Positions 38,701-44,802 of a stretch of 64,000 bases of DNA are shown here, piece by piece. Where the stretch lies: contig JAVMKO010000007.1 in NCBI GenBank assembly GCA_032164245.1, positions 5,170,371 to 5,234,370 on the forward strand. Reading direction: 5' to 3'. Numbering within the stretch: the stretch's first letter is position 1; every line of letters begins with the position of its first letter. Source of the DNA: Sternotherus odoratus (lineage: Eukaryota > Chordata > Testudines > Kinosternidae). The notes beneath the pieces are model-generated. The model was not told the DNA's origin, made no database searches, and worked only from the letters and a program-made list of their open reading frames with translations. The translations under genes and the position numbers were made by a program.

Positions 38701-41030
38701 ATATCCCCAAATAAAATTATACATATTAACCATAACAACTTGATAGCCCTCACTGAACATCAGGTTCCCTGAACATATTTATGTTGCACTCTGACAACAC
38801 TGCTTCAAAAGAAGTAGCAAAGATTTACTTAAGGTTGAATTGGAGCTTACACTTTAGCCTGGTTTTCAGATGCTTGTCATCACCATCACAAAAATTCTTC
38901 TTTTCCACTGTATTTGGCTAAGGTCAAAAATGATTTGAAAATCAAAATAAGATCTAATTTGCTAATCTAAGTAGTAAGATGGTGGAGGAAGACAACTTTC
39001 AGCTATAGGAAATTATTCTATATATACTAGCACACACAACTAAAACAATCACCTTGGAAAGCTGCAACTTTCTACTACCAAGATCCATGACAATTATAAC
39101 AGTGCAAACCTATAATTTAGGAACTTTTTCACTGTGAAAAAGGTCATGCCTCAAATAGGGCTTCTGGGCACTACCGCAATAAACATCAGCAGCAACCTGC
39201 ATAAACTCACTGAGCAGATTTAAAAATATATCATGAAGTTAAAAGACAGATTAGCATTTTACTCTTTTTTTCCCCAACAGAAAACAACATGCAAGTTTAT
39301 ATGATGTTAACGTTACAATTTTTATCCTTCCGAACTTTCTCTGAGATATCTTAACTCCTTCACACTACATATATGGAATATTATAGATAGTGCTAAATGT
39401 AAAAGAAAGGTTAATAAAACAGATACATTTCAGCCTCAAATATGCACATAAAATTTCCACTGACTCACCTGGAGCACAGGGGAGGCATAGCTCAGTGGTT
39501 TGAGCATTGGCCTGCTAAACCCAGGGTTGTGAGCTTAATCCTTGAGGGGGCCCATGTAGGGATATGGGGCAAAAGTGGGATTGGTCCTGCTTTGAGCAGG
39601 GGCTTGGACTAGATGATCTCCTGAGGTCCCTTCCAACCCTGAGATTCTATGACACCAATGAAAAGTGCACAAATATATGCAACAGAGATGAGTCCTCTGT
39701 GTGCACTGTAGACAAGTTAACTCCTAGAACCAAATCATATATCCTGACCTGACTGTTTAAAATTAGTGACAATCAGTATACTTTTTTTTGCACTGAACAG
39801 CTTAACAAGTAATAAGGTATAGAACAACCTTGCTTATGGTCTCAGTGCAATTTTTTGTTAGATGTGTAAGTATGAATATTTCTTTCCATTCCTGATTACA
39901 CCACTAGATTTAATAAATATTTTAGAATTCTTCTACAGTATAGATTTTTAAAAAAAAAGATAAGATACACACTTACAGATTAGATATAGAGCAGCTAAAA
40001 TAGTTTGCACCAAAAGCAACAAGCTCATTCCTCCAGGTCAGGGTCTCAAACGTTTTCATATTGTGAAACATTTCTTTACATCTATGCCTGCTATTCTCTC
40101 TCAAAGATCCTGCAGACCACCTCTCATCCTATTTGCAACGACATAACACCCCTGCCACCACGACAGCAAATACTTTTATAGAAATGAAATGTCAGAGAAA
40201 CATTTAACATACTTTAGCAATCATATGCGAGTAAAGGAAGCCGGCATCTTGTGACCAGATAATTCTGCAGACCACTAGCAATCAGTTAAGGACCCACACC
40301 AGGGTTTCAGATCCGAAAAGATTATACCTCCACATTTCACCCTGGTCCTACAAATCTAAAGATATACTCTGCCCCTCCCACCCGGCTGATGTGGAGGGTA
40401 AGAAAGATTAACAGCAAGATGCCAAAGGCAAAACTTGGAAACGGAGCCAGGCTTCATCCGGGACGAGGACAGGTCCGGGGAAGCAGAGCAGGAGGCCGGG
40501 GAAGAGGAGTTATTGGTGAGGGGGAGTCACGGGCCCCATCGCCTTACACAGACTTGCGAGGGGTCCAGCGCAGTCTCTCGTAATGCTGTGCACAGAGGGG
40601 ATCGCGGATTTCACTGCTTACTCCTCCATAAGCCTAACCCGGAACCGGGCCGGCCCTGACCCGGAGAGCCGGGGGGGGGGGGGATGTGCAGCGCCGGACA
40701 CCCGGGGGTGCGGAGCCCGGCCCCGATCCCCGCCTACTCCCGTAGAACCGACCCGGGGGGGGGGGGGGAGAACAGGTTCGCATCTCCACCCCGGACCCGT
40801 TCGCGGCGCCTCGGCCGGGCAACCCCCGCCAGACGCTCCCCCACCGCCGGCCCTGGGGGGGAGCAGGCGGCGGCGGCCCCCCCCTCACCTTCGGCGATGA
40901 CCCGCTTGATCCGCAGCTTCATGTCCCCCAGCTCCACCGTCTGCCCCACGAAGTCGTTGTGGTCGCGGCTGGCGGCGCCCAGGGAGCCGGGCCCCGCCAG
41001 GAAGTCCCAGGCCGACTGCAGCAGCGACAT
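2589..41030 (-). CDS. GAK: Cyclin-G-associated kinase, 5' part of gene (exons 1-11 of a longer gene)
   Basis: GAK is a Ser/Thr kinase of the NAK family with a C-terminal auxilin-like module. It phosphorylates clathrin adaptor subunits and helps Hsc70 uncoat clathrin vesicles. Eleven exons with GT-AG borders join in frame (142, 62, 60, 115, 143, 126, 90, 136, 113, 112 and 124 bp). The protein starts [15 protein letters not shown], very close to mammalian GAK. Kinase landmarks are all present: the G-rich segment [11 protein letters not shown], the ALK lysine, HRDLK, DFG, and YRTPEM in place of APE. Exons 10-11 begin the PTEN/auxilin-like region. The start was chosen by homology and has A at -3; the frame is open further upstream in GC-rich DNA, so no upstream stop confirms it. 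The remaining exons lie beyond position 1. All visible exons are intact, so I infer a working gene. Confidence 0.97.
2713..4241. other. GAK intron 10, no feature recognised
   Basis: AT-rich sequence. Short open frames at 2691-3059 and 3202-3396 show no family similarity and are treated as chance. Confidence 0.5.
4242..4383. mobile_element. Tigger-like MITE, about 142 bp
   Basis: Terminal inverted repeats: the left end reads CCCTTGCTAGAACGTG and the right end is its imperfect reverse complement (CGCACATTCTAGCGAGAG). TA dinucleotides border both ends (4240-4241 and 4384-4385), as for Tc1/mariner-type insertions. No coding capacity. Confidence 0.55.
4535..4646 (-). CDS. GAK: GAK exon 10
   Basis: 112 bp. 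Encodes [20 protein letters not shown] through QLNNMYNS plus one base. This is the variable linker after the kinase domain. Confidence 0.93.
4895..5053. mobile_element. hAT-like MITE fragment
   Basis: Resembles a repeat seen again at 25986-26250, 28349-28617 and 34445-34800: short sequence with GGAGA..CTCTCC blocks, GCACTGCAGC and a GTGTAGACTTGCCC end. No clear target duplication was read. Confidence 0.45.
5555..5657. repeat. Palindromic MITE-like repeat (GGGATTTTCAAA family)
   Basis: Starts TGGGATTTTCAAACC and ends GCATTTGAAAAATCTCA, imperfect reverse complements, with an inner CCCATTGAATTGCTATTG core. This short palindrome type is common in sauropsid introns. Confidence 0.5.
5737..5849 (-). 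CDS. GAK: GAK exon 9
   Basis: 113 bp. Completes the split Arg, then [20 protein letters not shown] to [10 protein letters not shown]. This is the end of the kinase domain. The first residues (STLK) differ from mammalian AMLQ; the rest is nearly identical. Confidence 0.96.
6584..7255 (+). pseudogene. LINE endonuclease domain, N-terminal part
   Basis: Opens at the first ATG of the element. It carries the endonuclease blocks up to IILGD near 7060, after which the frame is wrong and the tail is nonsense. The catalytic Asn block after LGD is missing or scrambled. Confidence 0.7.
7114..8583 (+). pseudogene. LINE endonuclease C-terminus and N-terminal half of reverse transcriptase
   Basis: 489 codons in a different frame from the preceding piece. 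Begins in the endonuclease ([28 protein letters not shown]), then a linker and RT blocks up to [10 protein letters not shown]. It is truncated by a frameshift just before the FISMVQQFH block. Confidence 0.75.
8584..9799 (+). pseudogene. LINE reverse transcriptase palm/thumb and zinc-finger tail
   Basis: Pieces in three frames. [16 protein letters not shown] runs to a TGA at 8718-8720, then the same frame resumes with FADD (8826-8837) and TYLGSTLS. A one-base shift near 9053 leads into the last 240 codons, which end at 9799 after one C2H2 finger. Confidence 0.7.
9836..10342. other. GAK intron 8, right part
   Basis: AT-rich sequence between the LINE and GAK exon 8. Nothing recognised. Confidence 0.5.
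10343..10478 (-). CDS. GAK: GAK exon 8
   Basis: 136 bp (45 codons plus one base). Begins [20 protein letters not shown] and ends TVFHDLI, part of the kinase C-lobe. The donor is CGTAAGTA, with the Arg codon split across the intron. Confidence 0.97.
10918..11110 (+). mobile_element. tRNA-derived turtle SINE with CR1-like tail, copy A
   Basis: The head has a Pol III A-box-like TAGTTCAGTGGCTTGAGC and B-box-like GAGTTCAGTCC. The body reads GGCCTGCTAAACCCAG. The tail GAGGTCCCTTCCAACCCTG then ATTCTATGATTCTA is the CR1-type 3' end. Same family as 39480-39651. Confidence 0.85.
11111..13454. other. GAK intron 7, left part
   Basis: No exon or recognisable repeat boundary; possibly old, diverged LINE sequence around 11640-12430, which I cannot assign. 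Short poly-A and AT-rich stretches. Confidence 0.4.
13455..13536 (-). repeat. Fragment of the GTAGCCGTGTTAGTCTG interspersed repeat
   Basis: Reads TCTAAGGTGCCACAAGTACT and AGACTAACATGGCTACC. The latter is the reverse complement of the head motif found at 30664, 42721, 46335 and 57374. Confidence 0.6.
13716..13913 (+). repeat. MIR SINE
   Basis: Contains the MIR core: CTCAAAGCACTTTACAAGAG, CCATTTTGCAGATGGGGAAA, AAGGTCACTCAACAG, AGTGGCAGAACTGG and GGAGTCCTGGTCCACTGTTC. An ancient amniote SINE, diverged. Confidence 0.8.
14388..14723. mobile_element. Tigger-like MITE with TA duplication, copy 1 (336 bp)
   Basis: Terminal repeats CAGTAAAACCTCCATTTAAC at the left and its imperfect inverse ending GAGGGTTTACTG at the right. 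Flanked by TA at 14386-14387 and 14724-14725. The inside is GC-rich. A second copy is at 49701-49974. The ends point to the Tc1/mariner-Tigger group; non-coding. Confidence 0.8.
14726..16253. other. GAK intron 7, middle part
   Basis: Nothing recognised; AT-rich to neutral sequence with no long open frame. Confidence 0.45.
16262..16854. mobile_element. hAT MITE (593 bp) with 8-bp target duplication
   Basis: Ends CAGGGGTGGGCAAAC and GTTGCCCACCCCTG are inverted. Flanks are ttttagaa (16254-16261) and gtttagaa (16855-16862), 7 of 8 identical. The GC-rich inside holds a further inverted pair (about 16367-16412 against 16530-16590). Open frames inside are by-products of GC content. Confidence 0.85.
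16863..17347. other. GAK intron 7, right end
   Basis: Nothing recognised before exon 7. Confidence 0.45.
17348..17437 (-). CDS. GAK: GAK exon 7
   Basis: 90 bp, phase 0. Begins [20 protein letters not shown] and ends GEKQDIW. It covers the end of the activation segment and the TPE motif that stands in for APE in this family. Confidence 0.97.
17438..18785. other. GAK intron 6
   Basis: No repeat family or exon recognised. A poly-T/A tract next to the exon 7 acceptor is part of its pyrimidine tract. Confidence 0.45.
18786..18911 (-). CDS. GAK: GAK exon 6
   Basis: 126 bp, phase 0. Begins [20 protein letters not shown]. It carries the Mg-binding DFG and the start of the activation segment ([13 protein letters not shown], ending VEEE). 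Confidence 0.97.
19048..19196 (+). repeat. MIR-like fragment, 3' half
   Basis: Reads AAGTGACAGGTTTAAGGTCC, GGAAGTCCAGCTCTCCC and CTAGCCACTAGAC, matching the MIR 3' half in order. Strongly diverged. Confidence 0.5.
19608..20114. mobile_element. Tc1/mariner-like MITE (507 bp), GC-rich
   Basis: The left end CAATGGAGCCCCGCTATAAC is inverted at the right (TTATACCGGGGCTCCACTG). TA precedes the left end; the right flank is TT, so the duplication has decayed. The inside repeats a CCCAGCAGGGGAGAGAAGC motif in both halves. Confidence 0.75.
20115..21154. other. GAK intron 5, part
   Basis: Nothing recognised. Short open frames on both strands (20735-20968, 20767-20982) have no similarity I can name. 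Confidence 0.45.
21155..21435. mobile_element. hAT-like MITE fragment
   Basis: CpG-bearing island in AT-rich intron with a palindrome at about 21361-21396 (ATTTATCGTGTCTAG against its inverse) and GTAGCTGAAGTCAACGTA. The type is widespread in turtle DNA. Ends not fixed. Confidence 0.5.
22199..22809. mobile_element. hAT MITE (611 bp) with perfect 8-bp target duplication and inner tandem repeat
   Basis: Ends CAGGGGTCTCAAACATGCGG and GTTTGAGACCCCTG are inverted. GTCTAAAC is duplicated exactly at 22191-22198 and 22810-22817. Inside, a unit of about 90-94 bp starting CAGTGGTGCGGCCCTCG repeats at 22553, 22647 and 22737, with a GT run between units. Confidence 0.92.
23018..23160 (-). CDS. GAK: GAK exon 5
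   Basis: 143 bp. Completes the split Gly, then encodes [20 protein letters not shown] and onward to [10 protein letters not shown]. The catalytic loop HRDLK ends the exon. The upstream acceptor is TTTCCTGTAG. Confidence 0.97.
23161..24136. other. GAK intron 4
   Basis: Nothing recognised except an A run near 23390. Confidence 0.5.
24137..24251 (-). CDS. GAK: GAK exon 4
   Basis: 115 bp (38 codons plus one base). Encodes [17 protein letters not shown] followed by an acidic stretch and [10 protein letters not shown], the N-lobe strands leading to the hinge. Confidence 0.96.
24252..24890. other. GAK intron 3
   Basis: Nothing recognised. Confidence 0.5.
24891..24950 (-). CDS. GAK: GAK exon 3
   Basis: 60 bp, phase 0 on both sides. 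Encodes [20 protein letters not shown], the N-lobe alpha-C helix region, nearly identical to the mammalian protein. Confidence 0.96.
25141..25395. mobile_element. hAT MITE (255 bp) with near-perfect 8-bp target duplication
   Basis: Left end CAGTGGTTTTCAACC, right end GCTGAGAACCACTT, inverted. Flanks atctacat (25133-25140) and atctatat (25396-25403) match in 7 of 8. Confidence 0.8.
25986..26250. mobile_element. hAT-like MITE, GGTCTACACTACC family
   Basis: Starts GGTTGGTCTACACTACCAC; contains GTGAAAAACCACCCCTGAG and paired TGCTGAT..GGAAG blocks. Related to 28349-28617 and 34445-34800. The right end is uncertain. Confidence 0.55.
26787..26848 (-). CDS. GAK: GAK exon 2
   Basis: 62 bp. Completes the Gly codon split by intron 1 and encodes [20 protein letters not shown]. 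This is the glycine-rich loop and the ATP-binding Lys of the kinase N-lobe. AG acceptor at 26850-26849, GT donor at 26786-26785. Confidence 0.96.
26849..28348. other. GAK intron 1, first 1.5 kb next to exon 2
   Basis: A CT microsatellite lies at 27420-27445. The open frames around it are by-products of the repeat. Nothing else recognised. Confidence 0.5.
27420..27445. repeat. (CT)n microsatellite
   Basis: Uninterrupted CT dinucleotides, about 13 units. Confidence 0.9.
28349..28617. mobile_element. hAT-like MITE (about 269 bp)
   Basis: Left end AGGGCTTGTCTACATGTAC and right end CTACTGTAGACACAGCCCC are inverted. Inner blocks GGGAGAGCTTC and GCTCCCTCTCG are partly inverted. Target duplication not clear. 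Confidence 0.65.
28618..29636. other. GAK intron 1, unassigned stretch
   Basis: Nothing recognised; short open frames at 29094-29330 lie on both strands and show no family. Confidence 0.4.
29637..30197. mobile_element. hAT MITE (561 bp), GC-rich
   Basis: Ends CAGGGCCATCCCTAG and AAGGACGGCCCTG are inverted. Flanks agtaagtc and agtagggc match in 6 of 8. Contains a C run (about 29680-29694) and repeated GTGGAGTGACCTGGCCCCAG-like blocks in both orientations. Confidence 0.7.
30346..30600 (+). mobile_element. hAT MITE fragment, left end
   Basis: Starts CAGTGGGTCTTAATTTT and continues CATGGACCACTCGAGAG, the pattern of Charlie-like hAT ends. The right end was not found. Confidence 0.45.
30664..30746 (+). 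repeat. GTAGCCGTGTTAGTCTG interspersed repeat, short copy
   Basis: Head motif GGTAGCCGTGTTAGTCTGTA followed by AGGAGTCCTTGTGGCACTTT and CTAAAGTGCCACAAG, a small hairpin around the GTGGCAC core. Related to the larger hairpin elements at 42709, 50128 and 57363. Confidence 0.6.
30747..33435. other. GAK intron 1, unassigned stretch
   Basis: No exon, repeat end or RNA gene recognised in this 2.7 kb. Overlapping open frames at 31634-31876 and 32053-32660 lie on opposite strands and lack recognisable domains. Confidence 0.4.
33436..33590. repeat. CpG-rich MITE remnant
   Basis: A sudden 150-bp CpG-rich patch (GCAATCGGCGAACCGGCAAG, GTTGCCGATCACTGGGC) in AT-rich intron, like the inside and end of a hAT MITE. 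Ends not matched. Confidence 0.35.
33591..34444. other. GAK intron 1, AT-rich stretch
   Basis: Very AT-rich; nothing recognised. Confidence 0.45.
34445..34800. mobile_element. hAT-like MITEs, two adjoining fragments
   Basis: The first part has TGACAGGAGAGCTTCTCCTC and CTCCAGGAGAGGAGGTAGC. The second begins GGTAGGTCTACACTAGAAG near 34578 and ends near TACAAACTTGGCCTGAG. Same wider family as 25986 and 28349. Confidence 0.5.
34829..34932. mobile_element. hAT MITE (104 bp), TAGGGTGACCAGA family
   Basis: Ends TAGGGTGACCAGAC and ATCTGGTCACCCTA are inverted. Flanks catatgac (34821-34828) and catatgat (34933-34940) match in 7 of 8. A longer relative lies at 53142-53843. Confidence 0.85.
34941..36224. 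other. GAK intron 1, unassigned stretch
   Basis: A short MIR/MITE-like piece with CAGATTTTCAAGAATG and CCTCAATGGGACTTC near 35190-35265. Nothing else recognised. Confidence 0.4.
36225..36330 (+). repeat. L3/CR1-type 3' tail fragment
   Basis: Reads GGACAGTGCCTAGCAAATGG, CCTGATATCCTG and ends in TAATCATCATC, the order found in the conserved L3/CR1 3' tail. A homopurine and poly-G patch (36352-36420) follows. Confidence 0.45.
36888..37025 (+). repeat. L3/CR1-type 3' tail fragment
   Basis: Reads TAGACAGCAAGATCTTAGG, GGAACCGGGGCTTTTTTGG and TATAGCACTAACACAATGG, the same tail order as at 55305. Confidence 0.5.
37026..37842. other. GAK intron 1, unassigned stretch
   Basis: Nothing recognised; two minus-strand open frames (37263-37466, 37483-37722) have no family. 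Confidence 0.4.
37843..38645 (+). mobile_element. CR1-like LINE, 3' end of reverse-transcriptase ORF and tail
   Basis: Two frames separated by one shift near 38200 give [17 protein letters not shown], then [20 protein letters not shown], then [18 protein letters not shown] and [10 protein letters not shown]. These are the C-terminal blocks of CR1-type ORF2. A 3' UTR follows with TGGCCACTGTCGGAAGACAG and CTAGACGGTCCTTTGG. Truncated at the 5' end and dead. Confidence 0.75.
38646..39479. other. GAK intron 1, unassigned stretch
   Basis: Nothing recognised. Confidence 0.45.
39480..39651 (+). mobile_element. tRNA-derived turtle SINE with CR1-like tail, copy B
   Basis: Head GGAGGCATAGCTCAGTGGTT (tRNA-like A box), B-box region GAGCTTAATCC, then GCTTTGAGCAGGGGCTTGG and tail GAGGTCCCTTCCAACCCTG. 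Better preserved than copy A. Confidence 0.88.
40039..40310 (+). mobile_element. hAT MITE fragment
   Basis: Left end CAGGGTCTCAAACG and later GATCCTGCAGACCACCTCTC and TTCTGCAGACCACTAGC. Resembles the CAGGGGTCTCAAAC family of 22199. The right end is not clear. Confidence 0.45.
40889..41030 (-). CDS. GAK: GAK coding exon 1
   Basis: Holds the ATG (41028-41030 on the plus strand reads cat) and 47 codons plus one base. The peptide runs from [10 protein letters not shown] to KRVIAE. The donor GT follows at 40888-40887. The exon lies in a CpG island. Confidence 0.96.
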
Positions 41031-41260
41031 GGTCCCCGCCGGGCCGGCTCCGGCTACCGCCTGCTCCGCGAAACGACGACACCCGGACCCGCCCCGCCGG
41101 CCACCGTACCCCACCGGGGCCGCTTCCGTGAGTGTTGCGTCATGGGTGACCTCGCCGCGCCGCCTCCATTGTGCCCGCCCGGCTGCGGGGGGGGGGAAGC
41201 TCCGAGCCACGCCCCCTTTTGCCGAAGCCACGCCCCCGTCCGTCGCGCGGCAGGGGAGGC
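41031..41260 (-). promoter_or_regulatory. GAK: GAK CpG-island promoter and 5' UTR
   Basis: GC- and CpG-rich DNA directly upstream of the GAK ATG, with no TATA box. Two CCACGCCCCC boxes (SP/KLF type) lie at 41207-41216 and 41228-41237. An ETS-type core CGGAAG is on the minus strand at 41128-41123. An ATF-like TGACGCA is on the minus strand at 41142-41136. The transcription start cannot be fixed from sequence; by position it should lie between the ATG and these boxes. In mammals this promoter also fires the other way into TMEM175; no TMEM175 coding exon is visible here. Confidence 0.6.
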
Positions 41261-41391
41261 GGTTATCTGCGGGGCGGGAGGGGTCGAGGCGGGAAGGGAA
41301 CTCTGTCACTGACTGCCGGGGGAATCTCCTCGGGGGGGGGGGGCACGGCGCAGGCGTGTGCACAGGGGTGACCCCCGCCACGGGTGAACGT

Positions 41392-41392
<1 letters not shown>

Positions 41393-41424
<32 letters not shown>
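41393..41424. repeat. (CA)n microsatellite and flanking tandem repeat
   Basis: About 15 CA units. The surrounding block (CGTGCACACAC..GGTGGGGAGAGGCACATG..) is repeated in tandem at 41390-41458 and 41498-41545, so this is a short minisatellite upstream of GAK. Confidence 0.85.
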
Positions 41425-41425
<1 letters not shown>

Positions 41426-41549
41426 TGGGGAGAGGCACATGCACACCCCATGTGCACAGGGGTGTCCCCTCACACACGGGGGACCCCCACCACAGGTAAA
41501 CGTGCACACACACACACGGTGGGGAGAGGCACATGCACACCCCATGTGT

Positions 41550-42693
41550 GTTTGTGGGCGACCCACTCCTGAGGGGATCCACTCACCTGGAGGATGGGAG
41601 GAGACCCTCCCTCAGCTTGGGGTGCATAAGGCAGGACCCCTTTACTTGTGGGTGCACTTCCCTGAAGGGGTGCACTCACCTGGGGGGGGGGTCACACGGT
41701 GCGTGGGAGGGGACTCCTCACCTCAGGACAGAAGGGCGGGAAGGGGACATTCGGAGCCATAGGAGAACCAGAATTTGTATCTGACCCTGGCAAAGGCAAG
41801 GTGCCAGCTCGTGCCAAGGCCCCAGGCCTTCCTGAACAATGACAAATGCATAGCTGGAAACCTGGTTGAAGTGTCTGTTAGTTTCCTTTACATAGATATT
41901 AGGGTGTGCTTAGACTTTTTGGAATGCTTCTAGGATGCTGAGTGTATTAATCCTACTTATTGCAGCCCGTTTTATGAGGTCATGTTTAAATGTTTGCTCT
42001 GTCACGATAGGAGGAAAAGGCAGGATGACTGGAAAGGGTGGGTAGGAACTGTATGCATAAATAGCAGCAGGAAGCAGGCATGCTTAAGATTGCTCAGCAG
42101 TGACTGAGCTCATTAAGCAACAATTGCCCTGTTTTCTACTTATCTCTGGCTCCTATCAGCTATTCAAAGGTACTACCTGCTGCACCACTCCTATGGGAAT
42201 ACCCTTCTTTGTGTCTTTATCCATGGGGATCCCACTGGTAATGCACATACACCTCCCCCATGCAAAGACTGCAGTCTTTTCTCCACCCATGTGCATTGGA
42301 GCCCCACATCTCAGGCCTCCCAACATTAGGTCAGAATGGCCTCAAGCACCTCTCCCTTCCCTCTTCTTGCCCATGGCAGGACATCAGAACTTAGCAGTGT
42401 CTGCTTCTTACCCTGAAGTGCCCTTGCATCTCATCAATTTTGCAGATGTTATAATTATTGCAATATTAGTTTAGAAGATTGATCTGACGGGCACAAAAGC
42501 CAACTCCTGGGCATCTGTATAACAGCAAAGAGCAAGCCTTATTTGCTAAATATGACAGCGCTGTTAGATACACTATCACCATTCATTGACAAGCTCTCCA
42601 GAAGTGAGCTAACTTGCAATCTACCATTCCAGAGGGGCAATTAGTAGCCAGAATTTCCCCCAGAGAGCCCTGAACACCTCTGATGCAGCATCC
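41550..42693. other. Intergenic sequence upstream of GAK
   Basis: No coding exon recognised on either strand. I looked specifically for TMEM175, the divergent neighbour in mammals, and did not see its conserved membrane segments. Confidence 0.5.
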
Positions 42694-42708
42694 ACATCAA
42701 CATCTATG

Positions 42709-42935
42709 TCAAGAATCAGAGAGGTAGCCGTGTTAGTCTGGAATAGCAGTGGTAACAAAGTCCTGTGGCACCTTAAAGACTAACTATAAAGTTTTGAAGC
42801 ATAAGCTTTCGTGGGCTAATACCCACTTCGTCGGATGCGCCACTGCTTGCATCCGATGAAGTGGGTATTAGCCCACGAAAGCTTATGCTTCAAAACTTTA
42901 TAGTTAGTCTTTAAGGTGCCACAGGACTTTGTTAC
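42709..42935 (+). mobile_element. Hairpin element copy 1, with 13-15 bp target duplication
   Basis: Head AGAGAGGTAGCCGTGTTAGT, then arm 42752-42838, a 10-bp loop, and the reverse-complement arm 42849-42935; the 87-bp arms differ at one position. Arms contain AACAAAGTCCTGTGGCACC and AAGCTTTCGTGGGC. The direct repeat ACATCAACATCTATG is at 42694-42708 and 42934-42948. Its first two bases may belong to the element. No coding capacity. Confidence 0.9.
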
Positions 42936-42948
42936 ATCAACATCTATG

Positions 42949-43509
42949 ACCATCACCATGTGATGGGAGTCCCAGAGCAGCCCCAATGACTACAGAATAT
43001 TTCCCTTGAAAGGTTGAGGTTGTGATGAAATGTTATCCAAGCGATTAATAGAAAGCAAGTGAAATCTTAACTCTCTATATATACTGAAGATGTATAGTTT
43101 AGACTTCCCGCATCGTTGTTTTCAAAAGGATACCATACTGGTTTAACAATGCAAATGCAAAAATAGTAAGAGGTAGTTCTCAACATGAACCAGTTGTGAA
43201 ATATTAAATTGTACCTCATTTCTCAGCATATAATTAAAAAATTAATGCTACAACAGTACCATGTATATTGGCAGCATAGGATTGTAAGCCTTACTGAAAA
43301 CACTTCCGAAGTACAGTTCATAAGGAAGACAAACCAGTCCCTGTGGTTTGGATTTCTTTTGTTGCTTTTCTGATTCATGCTAAAAGCATGAATCACCAGA
43401 GCAAACAGAACAGGTTCTAACTGTTTTTAAATCTTAGTATCCTGGTTCTACATACAGAAAGCCTCTCTCCCTTTGGAGAACAGATTTGACAACATAAGGG
43501 AAGGCACTT
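42949..43509. other. Intergenic, unassigned
   Basis: Nothing recognised. Confidence 0.45.
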
Positions 43510-44800
43510 AGGGTACGTCTTCACTACAGGACTAGGTCGATTTCCCTTAATTCGATTTTCTAAAGTTGACTTTAGAAAATCGAATCAGTGTGTCCCCACC
43601 AGGACAGCAGGTCGACAGTGTCGACACTGTCTGTCCTAGAACTTTTGCAGGGGTCGACATAGCCCGCATTGCACTGTGGGTAGGTAGTCCACAGTGCAAT
43701 GCGTGCAGGACCTCCCCATCCCCCCCGCCTGCCCAAGCAGCCCCGCGGACCCCCTCGCCCGCCGGAGCAGCCCCGCGCCGGACCCCCCCACCTGCCCAAG
43801 CAGATCCGCGAACCCCGCCCGCCCAAGCAGCCCCGTGCCGGACCCCCGCCCGCCCAAGCAGCCCCGTGCCAGACCCCCGCCCACCCGAGGGGGGGGGAGC
43901 CGGCGCCGGGCTGCTTGGGCGGGCGGGGGGGTTCTCGGGGCTGCCCAATCACAACCTTTGAATTCCCCAGTATGAAATTGACCAGGCAGCTGAAATTGAC
44001 CAGGCAGCTGACCCGCTCGCCCGAGCAGCCCCACGCCGGACCCCCCGCCTGCCTGAACAGCCCCGCGCTGGACCCCCCCACCCGCCCGAAGGGGGGGGGG
44101 GGGAGACGGCGCGGGGCTGCTTGGGCAAGCGGGTCAGCTGCCTGGTCAATTTCAGCTGCCTGGTCAATTTCATACTGGGGAATTCAAAGGTTGTGATTGG
44201 GCAGCCCCGAGAACCCCCCCGCCCGCCCCAGCAGCCCCGCAGACACCCCCCCCCCCGCTCGCCCAAGCAGCCCGGCGCCGGCTCCCCCCCCCCTCGGGCG
44301 GGCGGGGGGTCCGGCACGGGGCTGTTCAGGCGGGTGGGGGGGTTCGCGGAGCTGCTCAGGCGGGCGGGGGAGTTCGTGGGGCTGCTCGGGTGGGCGGGGA
44401 GGGGTTCGCGGGGCTGTTCGGGCAGGCGGGGTGGGGGTCCGCGGGGCTGCTCGGGCGGGCGGGGGGTCCGGCGCGGGGCTGCTTGGGCGGGCCGGGGGGG
44501 TTCGCGGAGCTGTTTGGGCAGGCGGGGGGTCCGGCGCGGAGCTGTTTGGGCGGGCGGGGGGGGGGGGGTCCGTGGGGCTGCTCGGAGGTCGGAGGCTTAA
44601 CATCAGATGCCTCTTCACTTCCTCACAATAGACGTAGAGAAGTCGATTTTAGCCTTACTTCTCTCGTCAAGCAGGAGTTACAAAGTCAATTTTGAGGGCC
44701 CTTTAAATCGACTTTAAGGGCATGCAGGTGAAGACAGGTACACATTTAGTTCGACTTAACGTCGTTAAAGTCAACCTTAAGTCCTAGTGAAGACATGCCC
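43510..44800. mobile_element. Large GC-rich foldback element (about 1.3 kb)
   Basis: Outer ends GGGTACGTCTTCACTACAGG and the inverse of ..CCTAGTGAAGACATGCCC. Inside, the arm beginning CTGCCCAATCACAACC (43941) is inverted at 44113-44207 with near identity, about 90 bp. The rest is tandem and inverted GC-rich modules such as CCCAAGCAGCCCCGCGC. A small perfect palindrome lies at 43668-43705. All long open frames here are by-products of the GC-rich modules. Related to 48575-49474. Confidence 0.8.
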
Positions 44801-44802
44801 TT

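Larger units (their letters stand above)
40660..41345. repeat. Long G runs around GAK exon 1
   Basis: Plus-strand G runs of more than ten bases at about 40671-40683, 40756-40769 and 41330-41342, on both sides of exon 1, within a CpG island that spans roughly 40420-41400. Confidence 0.7.

Noticed and set aside
40734..41582. Long minus-strand open frame covering GAK exon 1 and 180 codons upstream
   Set aside because: The upstream part translates a CA microsatellite and CpG-island DNA. GAK homology begins at the ATG at 41030, and the true exon ends at the donor at 40888.
43547..44631. Several overlapping 100-170-codon open frames rich in Pro, Gly, Ala and Arg on both strands
   Set aside because: They lie inside a GC-rich foldback element, occur in every frame and repeat its modules; stop codons are rare there only because of composition.
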